Of a DNA stretch of 13,813 bases, positions 6,299 to 13,250 are shown one piece after another. The translations under genes were made by a program, and so were the position numbers. Location of the stretch: NCBI GenBank assembly GCA_036961345.1, contig JBALVT010000111.1, forward strand, positions 1 through 13,813, written 5' to 3'. Below the pieces are notes generated by a model. That model saw nothing but the letters and a program-made list of their open reading frames with translations. It did no database searches and was not told where the DNA came from. Source of the stretch: JBALVT01 sp036961345 (GTDB lineage Bacteria; Pseudomonadota; Gammaproteobacteria; Pseudomonadales; Halieaceae). How positions within the stretch are numbered: position 1 is the stretch's first letter; each line of letters opens with the position of its first letter.

Positions 6299-7120
6299 AT
6301 GAGTAAATTTGCGGGCAGAACCTACGTAGTTACCGGAGGCGCAAGCGGGATTGGCGAGGCGACGGTTCGCGCAATCCTCGCTGAAGACGGCCAGGTGGTC
6401 ATTGCCGATTTGCAAAGCGAGCCAGGTGAGGCGTTATCAGAAGAGCTGGGCCCCAATGCCCGTTTTATTCAAACCGATGTAACAAACGAACAAGACATTA
6501 TTGACGCAATCGCTCTGGCGCAAAGTGCCTTTGGCCCATTGAGCGGTATGGTCAATAACGCAGGTATTATCGGTGCCATAGGCTCCATTTTGGAGATCGA
6601 CGCCAAGGCATTCGACCACACCATGTCAATTTTGTCCCGAGCCGTATTCCTGGGGGTCAAACATGCTGCACGGGCAATGAAACCCAACGGCTCAGGCGCG
6701 ATTGTTTCCCTTGCCAGCACCGCTGGTATCACAGGAGGGCTGGGGCCACATGTCTATACCATGGCGAAACACGGCGTAGTCGGGCTTACCAAGTCGGCAG
6801 CCAGTGAATTGAGTGGCTATGGCATACGCATCAACGCTATTGCACCCGGTGGCACCGTGACCGCAATGACTGCCGCCCTGGCCGGCGGTGACCGAGATCT
6901 GGTCGAGAAAAATATCGCTGAAACATCGCCATTGGGAATCGCCTGTCAGGCCGAGGACATCGCCAACGCTATTGTATTTGCGCTGAGCGACGAAGCGCGA
7001 TATATGACCGGGCAGACGCTGGTTATTGATGCAGGCCAGACCACCAGCGATTTACAGTGCGAATTCCACCAGAGTGAGTCAGAGGTTCTGCTGCACGCAG
7101 GAATGCGCGAAAAAGGCTAG
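6299..7120 (+). CDS. Short-chain dehydrogenase/reductase (classical SDR)
   Basis: This is a 273-residue NAD(P)-dependent alcohol/ketone oxidoreductase with a Rossmann fold. The cofactor motif is TGGASGIG (residues 12-19). Asp37 at the end of the second strand predicts NAD preference. NNAG is at 86-89, and the catalytic residues are Ser140, Tyr153 and Lys157 (YTMAK). The Asn of the classical SDR tetrad, expected before GVFLG, appears as Leu112 (SILSRAVFLG). Some SDR subgroups share this feature, so it does not imply inactivity. An unusual tail of about 24 residues follows the normal end (GQTLVIDAG). It is the first gene of the catabolic block and converges on the SnoaL-like gene with 3 bases between stops. 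A role in oxidising an alcohol or dihydrodiol intermediate of the neighbouring pathway is inference. Confidence 0.9.
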   Translation: MSKFAGRTYVVTGGASGIGEATVRAILAEDGQVVIADLQSEPGEALSEELGPNARFIQTDVTNEQDIIDAIALAQSAFGPLSGMVNNAGIIGAIGSILEIDAKAFDHTMSILSRAVFLGVKHAARAMKPNGSGAIVSLASTAGITGGLGPHVYTMAKHGVVGLTKSAASELSGYGIRINAIAPGGTVTAMTAALAGGDRDLVEKNIAETSPLGIACQAEDIANAIVFALSDEARYMTGQTLVIDAGQTTSDLQCEFHQSESEVLLHAGMREKG

Positions 7121-7123
7121 ATT

Positions 7124-7639
7124 CTACGACTGTTTGCGCCGGGCCTCCCGGTCGTAAACAGCGTCATCCAACCGCCCGCCCAGTAGAGAATCGGGCGCGA
7201 GCTGAAAATACGGGTCATTGCTGGGTTCGGTGCGGCTCCAATCTACCCGCTCTGAACGGTAGGCCATTTTCCACACACCCTCGCGCTTCAGGTACCGATC
7301 CAGATAGCGCCCGGCAATGACGACGTCGTCAAATCCGGATTCTGTGGGCACTTTATGGTAGGCATTAAAGTAAACCTCACCAAAGGCCTCATCCCCTTCA
7401 ATATCGATAAGAACATTGCCGATCATATGCTGATTCGCTTTATGCTCTTTAAGCGCATTGACAGCGAACTCGATAAACACGGCCGGATCGCCATTGATAA
7501 ACCCATATTCACAATAGGCATCATCAAAAAAAACCGAGTGCAACAATTCGGCATCGGTTCTGTCCAGCCCGCGCATATAAGTACATGACAATTCGTAAAT
7601 GGCCTGCTTCGCCAGCAGGTTTTCCAGTGCCTGATCCAT
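7124..7639 (-). CDS. SnoaL/NTF2-like protein (PF13577 type), copy 2 of tandem pair
   Basis: This is a 171-residue cytoplasmic alpha+beta-barrel protein of the NTF2/SnoaL_4 superfamily, which includes dehydratases, isomerases and dehydrochlorinases. Visible marks are RGLDR (23-27), HMIGN (71-75), FNAYH (91-95), GRYLDR (110-115) and WKMAYRSERVDWSR (123-136). Asp26 and His71 sit where LinA (HCH dehydrochlorinase) has its catalytic Asp25-His73 dyad, which favours an enzyme. A structural Rieske beta subunit is less likely, although beta subunits share the fold and size. The gene follows its paralogue by 22 bases with a weak GAGAG site, so one transcript is likely. The C-terminal tail after about residue 140 is unlike the paralogue's. 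The substrate is unknown. Confidence 0.85.
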   Translation of the reverse strand: MDQALENLLAKQAIYELSCTYMRGLDRTDAELLHSVFFDDAYCEYGFINGDPAVFIEFAVNALKEHKANQHMIGNVLIDIEGDEAFGEVYFNAYHKVPTESGFDDVVIAGRYLDRYLKREGVWKMAYRSERVDWSRTEPSNDPYFQLAPDSLLGGRLDDAVYDREARRKQS

Positions 7640-7661
7640 ACCTAGTCTCTCGTTGTTTAAC

Positions 7662-8186
7662 TCAAAGTTTCAGAAATGCGCTCAAGGGGTCCTGCGCCGC
7701 ATGTTTTCCCTTTTGCAGCGCGGCAAAGGCTTCTCCGGCTCGCTCATCGCGCACAGCTTGGTTGCGACTCCAATCCATCACCACACTACGGTGCAGTATT
7801 TTCCACACGCCGTCGCGACATTCCAGTTTATCCAGATAGCGCCCGGAAAAGACCATTTCCTCCTCGGCACCACGCAATAAATGATAGGCCGTTACATAAG
7901 ATTCAGCCTTTGCGGAACCGCCGGATATCTCAACCAGCGTGTTGCCCAGTTTGTGCTGAGTTAACTCGTAACTGGCAGGCAAAGCCTCAACCACCAAGGT
8001 ACAAAAGGTGTGTGCATTGCCCTTAAAATTACCATAGTCGACTTCTGACTCCGGCCAATAGCAGGACGCCAAAACCTCGACATCAAGCCTGTCCAGGCCC
8101 CTACTGTGCGTATAGATGACTCTCTCTATGGCGAGCTGGTCTAGCAACTCGTCGGCCTTGGGCACTGTCCCGGTTGTTGTCAACAT
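7662..8186 (-). CDS. SnoaL/NTF2-like protein (PF13577 type), copy 1 of tandem pair
   Basis: This 174-residue protein is a paralogue of the adjacent gene with the same series of motifs: RGLDRLD (29-35), HKLGN (78-82), YVTAYH (97-102), GRYLDK (115-120) and WKILHRSVVMDWSR (128-141). Asp32 and His78 align with the LinA-type Asp-His dyad, so a dehydratase, isomerase or elimination activity is plausible. AGGAGA lies 9 bases before the ATG, a strong ribosome site. The gene is divergent from the first Rieske oxygenase across 154 bp, which suggests shared control. It leads a two-gene operon with the second SnoaL protein. Mutual similarity is high in the core and low at both ends, consistent with an old duplication. 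Confidence 0.86.
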   Translation of the reverse strand: MLTTTGTVPKADELLDQLAIERVIYTHSRGLDRLDVEVLASCYWPESEVDYGNFKGNAHTFCTLVVEALPASYELTQHKLGNTLVEISGGSAKAESYVTAYHLLRGAEEEMVFSGRYLDKLECRDGVWKILHRSVVMDWSRNQAVRDERAGEAFAALQKGKHAAQDPLSAFLKL

Positions 8187-8254
8187 CTGTAATCGTCTCC
8201 TGTGGACCCAATCTCAAGTGTACCGCGTCTACCCAAATCGCCAATAGGTCAAAA

Positions 8255-8273
8255 GTTGGTTGTCCTAACTAAC
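8255..8273. promoter_or_regulatory. Imperfect dyad, candidate operator of the catabolic cluster
   Basis: GTTGGTT (8255-8261) and AACTAAC (8267-8273) form an inverted repeat (6 of 7 positions) around GTCCT. It overlaps the -35 hexamer of the putative Rieske promoter and lies between the divergent SnoaL and Rieske operons. The position suits a repressor of TetR/MarR size. No cognate regulator gene is adjacent. Confidence 0.4.
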
Positions 8274-8289
8274 GACGAAACAGTATATT
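8260..8289 (+). promoter_or_regulatory. Candidate sigma-70 promoter for the Rieske cluster
   Basis: TTGTCC (8260-8265, 4 of 6) and TATATT (8284-8289, 5 of 6) are separated by 18 bases. Transcription would start near 8296 and leave a leader of about 45 bases before the ATG at 8341. An alternative, TTGAAA at 8289-8294, lacks a good -10. Confidence 0.45.
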
Positions 8290-8340
8290 TGAAAGACTTA
8301 ATGCCCAAGCCATTACCGGGTCACAATTACAGGTAGGTAT

Positions 8341-9711
8341 ATGACACAGACAACGCTCGACCCCGGAAGCGCTCGCGCACCGGGCCCCAGTATTGCCGAT
8401 ACACTGCGCACCGATGCGATACCGGCGCCAGCACCGCTACTGGAAACCAATTACAGCTTTTTGGGCAACACAGATCTGGACCCGCAGCGCTATACCAGCA
8501 AGGATTATTTTCAGCTGGAGATGGACAAGGTATGGACTAAAAACTGGCAGTGGGCGTGCCGGGAAGAACACCTGCAGGATGTGGGCGACAACCATGTATA
8601 CGATATAGGCGACTTCTCGGTCATTATAGTCAGGGTCGATGAATCGACTGTGAAGGCTTATCTGAACAGTTGCACACACCGAGGCACTCGTTTGTTAGGG
8701 GCTACCGGTAGCGGATACAGCCAGGCTTTCACCTGCCCTTTCCACGGCTGGTCATGGGAGCTGAGTGGTTCGCTGCGCCATGTACCCGGACGTTGGGACT
8801 TCCCACATATCTCAGATGAAACACACTCCCTGAAAGAAGTCAGTTGCGAGAGCTGGGGCGGCTTTATTTTTATCAACATCGATCCAAACGCTGCTCCGCT
8901 AGCGGAATCTATGGATGTTATACCGGAGCATTTCTCCCATTTCCCTCTGCATCAAAGGCGTATCAAGTTACACGTAGAGAAAATCCTGCCCGCCAATTGG
9001 AAAGCGGCACAGGAGGCCTTCATGGAGGCCTATCACAACTTTGAAACCCATGACTCCCCCAACGGGGCCAATGCACAATACGATGTTTTTGGCAGTTATG
9101 TGAGTCGTTTTATCCATAATATTGGCAATTACAGTCCGCAGTCGCTGTCGGACTACCCCGGTGATAAATGGCGAGATCCACCCTTAACAGAACAAGAACT
9201 GCTGTCCATGCTCGCCGTTGAACAACGGCCGCTGAAAGACGGAGAAACCGCCAGGGCGGTGGCGGCCGCAAGTATGCGAAAAAATCTTGGGGCAGAACTC
9301 GACGTCGATTTCTCGCAAACATCCGATAGCATAATGCTCGACTCAATCGAATATCATATGTTCCCCAATATGTTCTTTTTTCCCGGCGTACTGGTACCCA
9401 TGGTGTATCGATTCAGGCCGCTGGGCAATGACGTAGACAAATGCATCTTCGACCTGATGATTCTGGAGCCTATCCCCGAAGGTGCCGACCACCCGGAGCC
9501 GCCAGAACCCATTCGGCTCGAAATTGAACAGTCTTATACGGAAGTAGAGGAACTGGGCTGGCTGGGAAAGGTTTACGACGAAGACACCGGCAACCTGCAA
9601 CTGCAGCAACAGGGTTTTAAAATCGCCCGCAAAGGCATCACCCTGGGAAATTACCAGGAAGCCAGGATTCGACGCGTGCATATGACGCTTGACGAAATGA
9701 TGGAAAAATAG
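8341..9711 (+). CDS. Rieske non-haem iron oxygenase, alpha subunit (first)
   Basis: This is a 456-residue catalytic subunit of a ring-hydroxylating or related Rieske oxygenase. The [2Fe-2S] Rieske ligands are Cys111/His113 (CTHRG) and Cys132/His135 (CPFHGW). The mononuclear iron site is EAYHNFETH: His232 and His237, with Asp413 or Asp415 (DEDTGN) as the third ligand. Glu229 occupies the place of the bridging Asp205 of naphthalene dioxygenase, as in many related families. An N-terminal extension of about 45 residues (Pro/Ala-rich) precedes the conserved region. The start has AGGTAGG immediately upstream. The ferredoxin gene follows 15 bases after the stop, then a second alpha subunit. No PF00866 beta subunit is adjacent, suggesting an alpha-only trimer or use of the NTF2-like partners. 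The substrate is unknown. Confidence 0.92.
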   Translation: MTQTTLDPGSARAPGPSIADTLRTDAIPAPAPLLETNYSFLGNTDLDPQRYTSKDYFQLEMDKVWTKNWQWACREEHLQDVGDNHVYDIGDFSVIIVRVDESTVKAYLNSCTHRGTRLLGATGSGYSQAFTCPFHGWSWELSGSLRHVPGRWDFPHISDETHSLKEVSCESWGGFIFINIDPNAAPLAESMDVIPEHFSHFPLHQRRIKLHVEKILPANWKAAQEAFMEAYHNFETHDSPNGANAQYDVFGSYVSRFIHNIGNYSPQSLSDYPGDKWRDPPLTEQELLSMLAVEQRPLKDGETARAVAAASMRKNLGAELDVDFSQTSDSIMLDSIEYHMFPNMFFFPGVLVPMVYRFRPLGNDVDKCIFDLMILEPIPEGADHPEPPEPIRLEIEQSYTEVEELGWLGKVYDEDTGNLQLQQQGFKIARKGITLGNYQEARIRRVHMTLDEMMEK

Positions 9712-9726
9712 GCCCCATACCCGATT

Positions 9727-10047
9727 ATGACAAATGCCAATTACGAATTCGCCGCACATGTAAAGGACCTCCCGGTTGGGAAAACAAAATGTATCGTCGC
9801 TTCCGACAAGGAAATTTTGCTTTGTCACATTGCGGAGGGGTTTTTCGCGGTCGATAATTTGTGCAGCCACGCCGCTGAACGTCTCAGTGCAGGAAAGCTA
9901 AAAGGCCATAAGATACTATGCCCACTGCACGGTGCCGCATTTGATGTGCGCGATGGTTGTGCGTTGAGCCGCCCCGCTACACTGCCGTTGCGAAGCTACG
10001 GCGTACGTGTGGAAGGCGATGATATCCTGATAAATACCGACCCTTAA
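9727..10047 (+). CDS. Rieske [2Fe-2S] ferredoxin (oxygenase electron-transfer component)
   Basis: This is a 106-residue soluble electron carrier. Cluster ligands are Cys46/His48 (CSHAAERL) and Cys65/His68 (CPLHGAAFD), the standard spacing of NDO-type ferredoxins. The Gly-rich turn and basic stretch (SAGKLKGHK) between them are typical. It should pass electrons from a reductase to one or both neighbouring Rieske oxygenases. No reductase gene is in the window, so that partner must be encoded elsewhere. No Shine-Dalgarno sequence is evident in the 15 bases between the oxygenase stop and this ATG, so translation may rely on coupling. The second oxygenase starts 13 bases after its stop. Confidence 0.93.
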   Translation: MTNANYEFAAHVKDLPVGKTKCIVASDKEILLCHIAEGFFAVDNLCSHAAERLSAGKLKGHKILCPLHGAAFDVRDGCALSRPATLPLRSYGVRVEGDDILINTDP

Positions 10048-10060
10048 AAGGAACACGCAA

Positions 10061-11422
10061 TTGCCTCAGACAACTATCCCTGGAAGCTTTCCGGGCGAGA
10101 TTTCAGCCCAAAGCCCCCGCCAGACCAAACTGGAAAAACACCATTTCACCGATACCGATTTTATGGCCCGGGAGTGGGAAAAAGTCTGGACTCGAACATG
10201 GCTTTTTGCAGGATTGGAATCAGATCTGGAAGACGCCGGCGATTACTTTATCTACGAACTGGGTAGAGAATCCATCGTGGTGATGCGCAATAATCATGGC
10301 GATATTTCTGCCTTTTACAACGCCTGCCAACACCGGGGCAACAGAATATTTACCAACGAATCGGGCTCAGTAAACGACGTGGTATGCCCCTATCACGGTT
10401 GGCGTTATGAAACTGACGGTACCCTCAAGGAGGTGCCCGACCGGGAGCGATTCAGCGAGGAGATAACTGCGCAGCAGCGGTCACTAAAACCAGTCCGGCA
10501 CGAAGTCTGGTCAGGCTTCGTCTGGATCAACATGGATATGAATGCACCGCCTCTATCTGCGTATCTGGGCTCACTGATGACAGATCTGGAACCCTACCAA
10601 TTCGAAAAGCGAGTGCTAACCAAACACCAGACCGTATTGCTGGATGCCAACTGGAAAACCGTTAAAGACAACTTCCTGGAGCAATACCATGTGGATTTTA
10701 TCCACCCCCAACATGCCAGTATGGTGGATTGCTGCAACTCCACGAATTTTTTGTGGCCCTATGGCCATTCCAGCACCAAAGTCGAAGGGTTTACCACTAA
10801 CCCCCGCTACCCAATGCCCGAACAGGTGCCTGACTATATGCGCCCATTGCTGGAAGGCCTGCAATTAAATCCCGCAGACTTTCAGGGCAGGGTTGGAGAC
10901 ATACGAAAAGCGGTCCAGGCCAGGAAACGCGAATTGGCGCAACAGTTTTCCTGCGGTTATGACTTACTGGATGACGAGCAGTTAACCGATGTCTGGCAAT
11001 ACGATTTTTTCCCGAATCTGTTTATGACTATTCAGGCCGAAGAGCTTTCTATCTATGGCCCGAGGCCTCACCCTTCAGATCCCAATAAGTGTTTCTTCGA
11101 CAAGTGGACACTGCAGCTACCCAGCGAATCCTGTAGTGACCCTAAGACCGGTATTGTCCTGCACCCCGGGCTTGAAACCTCAAAGCATGATGAGCGACCG
11201 GAACACGACATTTTTGACCGCGATGCCGTTCTCAACGGTGAGCACAGCTTAACCATTACTTTCGATCAGGACATTAATTACCTCCCCGATATGCAAGCTG
11301 GCATGCATTCACGCGGTTTTGATCACGCACTGCTCAATCAGGACGAAGCCCGAATACAGCACTTTCACGACTGGCTGGCAAACTGGCTCGAGTCAGTACC
11401 CGAAGCACTGAAGCAGAACTAA
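10061..11422 (+). CDS. Rieske non-haem iron oxygenase, alpha subunit (second)
   Basis: This is a 453-residue Rieske oxygenase alpha subunit, clearly distinct from the first. Cluster ligands are Cys89/His91 (CQHRG) and Cys109/His112 (CPYHGW). The iron site is EQYHVDFIHP: His210 and His215, with Asp404 (in FDQDINYLPD) as the third ligand and Glu207 in the bridging position. The start is TTG, with AAGGAA 7 bases upstream (10048-10053), and no ATG start fits better. It lacks the long N-terminal extension of the first oxygenase. It is third in the oxygenase-ferredoxin-oxygenase transcript and converges on htpX with 5 bases between the stops. The two oxygenases may act on successive intermediates and share the ferredoxin; that is inference. 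Confidence 0.9.
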   Translation: MPQTTIPGSFPGEISAQSPRQTKLEKHHFTDTDFMAREWEKVWTRTWLFAGLESDLEDAGDYFIYELGRESIVVMRNNHGDISAFYNACQHRGNRIFTNESGSVNDVVCPYHGWRYETDGTLKEVPDRERFSEEITAQQRSLKPVRHEVWSGFVWINMDMNAPPLSAYLGSLMTDLEPYQFEKRVLTKHQTVLLDANWKTVKDNFLEQYHVDFIHPQHASMVDCCNSTNFLWPYGHSSTKVEGFTTNPRYPMPEQVPDYMRPLLEGLQLNPADFQGRVGDIRKAVQARKRELAQQFSCGYDLLDDEQLTDVWQYDFFPNLFMTIQAEELSIYGPRPHPSDPNKCFFDKWTLQLPSESCSDPKTGIVLHPGLETSKHDERPEHDIFDRDAVLNGEHSLTITFDQDINYLPDMQAGMHSRGFDHALLNQDEARIQHFHDWLANWLESVPEALKQN

Positions 11423-11427
11423 AAAAT

Positions 11428-12282
11428 CTACAAGCTGGCATTACGCAAAGCAGCAATTCTGGTGTCCAACGGCGGGTGGGTCATAAACAGTGCCGACATG
11501 GCCTGCTTGCCGCTAATACCAAAGGCCGTCAACTGCCCCTCAAGTTGGCTGTCCTGCTGATTACCCTTGAGCCTTTCCAAGGCCGCGATCATTTTCTGCT
11601 TGCCCGCCAGAGCGGCCCCTCCCTCATCGGCACGGTACTCACGCTGACGTGAAAACCACATGACAATAACACTGGCGAGAATGCCAAATACAAACTGGAA
11701 AAACATTACGGTCATAAAGTATACAAAACGGTTATCACTGCCCCGGCTAATGGCACTGGCCGCAATGCGGGCGAAGAAAAACACAAAGGTATTCAACACC
11801 CCCTGAATCAAGGTCAGCGTGACCATATCACCATTGGCGATATGGCTGACCTCGTGCCCCAGTACAGCTTCGGCCTCATCGCGTGTCATACTCCCAAGCA
11901 AGCCTGAACTAACGGCCACCAGAGCATTGTTCTTGTTCATGCCGGTGGCAAATGCATTAATCTCGGGGGAGTTGTAAATCGCAACCTCTGGCATGCCAAT
12001 ACCGGCCTGTTCAGCCTGCTTTTTGACCGTATCGACCAACCAGGTTTCTTCGGCGCCGCGGGGTGTTTCGATTACCACCGCTCCCACGCTTCGCTTGGCG
12101 ATCCACTTTGATATTGCCAGGGAAATAAACGAACCGCCCATTCCGAAAACGGCCGAAACAACCAATAAGCCCGATGTACTCTGACTATCGATTCCCAGAG
12201 CGGGTAACGCGAAGGTAAGAACCACCCCCAAAACCATCAATATGGCGAAGTTGGTCGCTAGAAAAAGAAAAATGCGCTTCAT
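11428..12282 (-). CDS. htpX: HtpX membrane zinc metalloprotease (M48B)
   Basis: This is a 284-residue inner-membrane protease involved in quality control of membrane proteins, partly redundant with FtsH in E. coli. Two N-terminal helices (about 4-28 and 36-58) precede the cytoplasmic zinc site HEVSH (143-147). Glu215 in SRQREYRAD is the third ligand. Two more hydrophobic segments are at about 155-178 and 188-209. The surrounding sequence (SMTRDEAEAVLGHEVSHIAN) and overall length match E. coli HtpX well. The ATG at 12282 is chosen: AAGGG lies 8 bases upstream, and the protein begins with the conserved MKRIFLFLATN. A 16-residue upstream extension is not needed. A housekeeping or stress gene, it lies beside the catabolic cluster and is probably functionally unrelated to it. 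Confidence 0.96.
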   Translation of the reverse strand: MKRIFLFLATNFAILMVLGVVLTFALPALGIDSQSTSGLLVVSAVFGMGGSFISLAISKWIAKRSVGAVVIETPRGAEETWLVDTVKKQAEQAGIGMPEVAIYNSPEINAFATGMNKNNALVAVSSGLLGSMTRDEAEAVLGHEVSHIANGDMVTLTLIQGVLNTFVFFFARIAASAISRGSDNRFVYFMTVMFFQFVFGILASVIVMWFSRQREYRADEGGAALAGKQKMIAALERLKGNQQDSQLEGQLTAFGISGKQAMSALFMTHPPLDTRIAALRNASL

Positions 12283-12290
12283 GATAACTG

Positions 12291-12295
12291 CCCTT
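12291..12295 (-). promoter_or_regulatory. Ribosome binding site deciding the htpX start
   Basis: AAGGG on the minus strand ends 8 bases before the ATG at 12282, which also gives the conserved family N-terminus. The 164 bases between htpX and the upstream SDR gene are AT-rich around 12340-12370 and probably hold the htpX promoter, but no confident -35/-10 pair could be fixed. I saw no convincing heat-shock element. Confidence 0.6.
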
Positions 12296-12446
12296 TGAAA
12301 ATCCATTGCCCGCAGCACCACCTTTGGCACCGACTATAACTATCAATATAAGGCCAAATTGTTAAAAATAAAGGGGCAGAAGGTGTTTCTTTCCTGTGAG
12401 AGCGCCACCGCGAAAGCCATGGCACCTACGATGATTAACGCCGGAA

Positions 12447-13205
12447 CTAACCGGCTAGATAACCAACCAATTTGCGACGGGCAAACTCCGGCAACCATTT
12501 GTCCAACAATGCCCACAGCTTGGTTGAGGTGCCAAGCACATAGCCCACACGGCTGCCATCAACCGCTATTTGTATTGCCTTGGCGACGTAATCAGGCTGC
12601 ATACCCGATCCGAGCTTCTGCGAGGTTTGAGCACTCACCACGTTACCCATCGCGGTGTTCACAACCGGCGGTTTAACGCAGGTGACCCGAATATCATGAG
12701 CCGCCCATTCAATATTCAAGGCCTCGGTTAAGCCCCTCACATAAAACTTGGATGCACTGTAAACCGCAAGATTGGGAATACCATATATACTGGAGGCAGA
12801 GCACAGATTAACCATCACAGCCCCCGGGGTTGCCTTCAGCAAAGGGAACGCTGCCTGGGCAACATGAGTAAACCCCTTAACATTCACATCGGTAATCAAG
12901 TCGTGAGCCTGCGGGGAAATCTCCTCAAATTTTCCGGCGGAGAGAACCCCTGCATTATTCAACAGCACATTCATAGCGCCCTTGGTATTTTCAGCAAAGT
13001 GGCTTATGGCGGCCTCGATAGAAGCCCGATCAATAACATCGCAATGTGCAGCACAAGCATTGGGGAAATCACCTGATTCCAAAAGCGCATTGAGCCCATC
13101 GATATTGATATCGTACAAGCCGACATACCAACCCTGGGATGCAAAATGCCTGGCGGTAGCCAGCCCGATACCCTGCGCTGCACCGGTAATAAAAATTGTT
13201 TTCAT
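12447..13205 (-). CDS. Short-chain dehydrogenase/reductase (classical SDR)
   Basis: This is a 252-residue Rossmann-fold oxidoreductase. The cofactor motif is TGAAQGIG (7-14), with Asp32 after the second strand (YDI), favouring NAD. NNAG is at 83-86, the classical Asn is kept in DVNVKG (109), and the catalytic residues are Ser136, Tyr149 and Lys153 (YSASK). The C-terminal part ends in an amphipathic, partly basic stretch (KLWALLDKWLPEFARRKL) that could touch membrane or a partner. AAGGAT lies 9 bases before the ATG. It follows the flavin monooxygenase gene by 45 bases on the same strand. The pairing suggests that the SDR makes a ketone from an alcohol and the monooxygenase inserts oxygen next to it; this is inference from gene context. 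It differs from the SDR at 6299-7120. Confidence 0.9.
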   Translation of the reverse strand: MKTIFITGAAQGIGLATARHFASQGWYVGLYDINIDGLNALLESGDFPNACAAHCDVIDRASIEAAISHFAENTKGAMNVLLNNAGVLSAGKFEEISPQAHDLITDVNVKGFTHVAQAAFPLLKATPGAVMVNLCSASSIYGIPNLAVYSASKFYVRGLTEALNIEWAAHDIRVTCVKPPVVNTAMGNVVSAQTSQKLGSGMQPDYVAKAIQIAVDGSRVGYVLGTSTKLWALLDKWLPEFARRKLVGYLAG

Positions 13206-13250
13206 TGTGCTGTTATCCTTATTGTTTTACCGCCTAAGACTTGAATGAGA

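Noticed and set aside
7124..8186. SnoaL-like proteins as classical Rieske beta subunits (PF00866)
   Set aside because: The fold and size are similar, but the motifs are those of SnoaL_4 proteins with a catalytic-type Asp-His pair. They are also transcribed away from the oxygenases. The idea is kept only as an open question.
9343..9870. Minus-strand open frame of 175 codons across the oxygenase-ferredoxin junction
   Set aside because: It lies opposite two clearly recognised Rieske genes, has no recognisable motif, and is a reading-frame shadow.
12283..12330. Longer start of HtpX, 16 residues upstream
   Set aside because: The conserved family N-terminus MKRIFLFLATN starts at 12282 and has its own AAGGG site.
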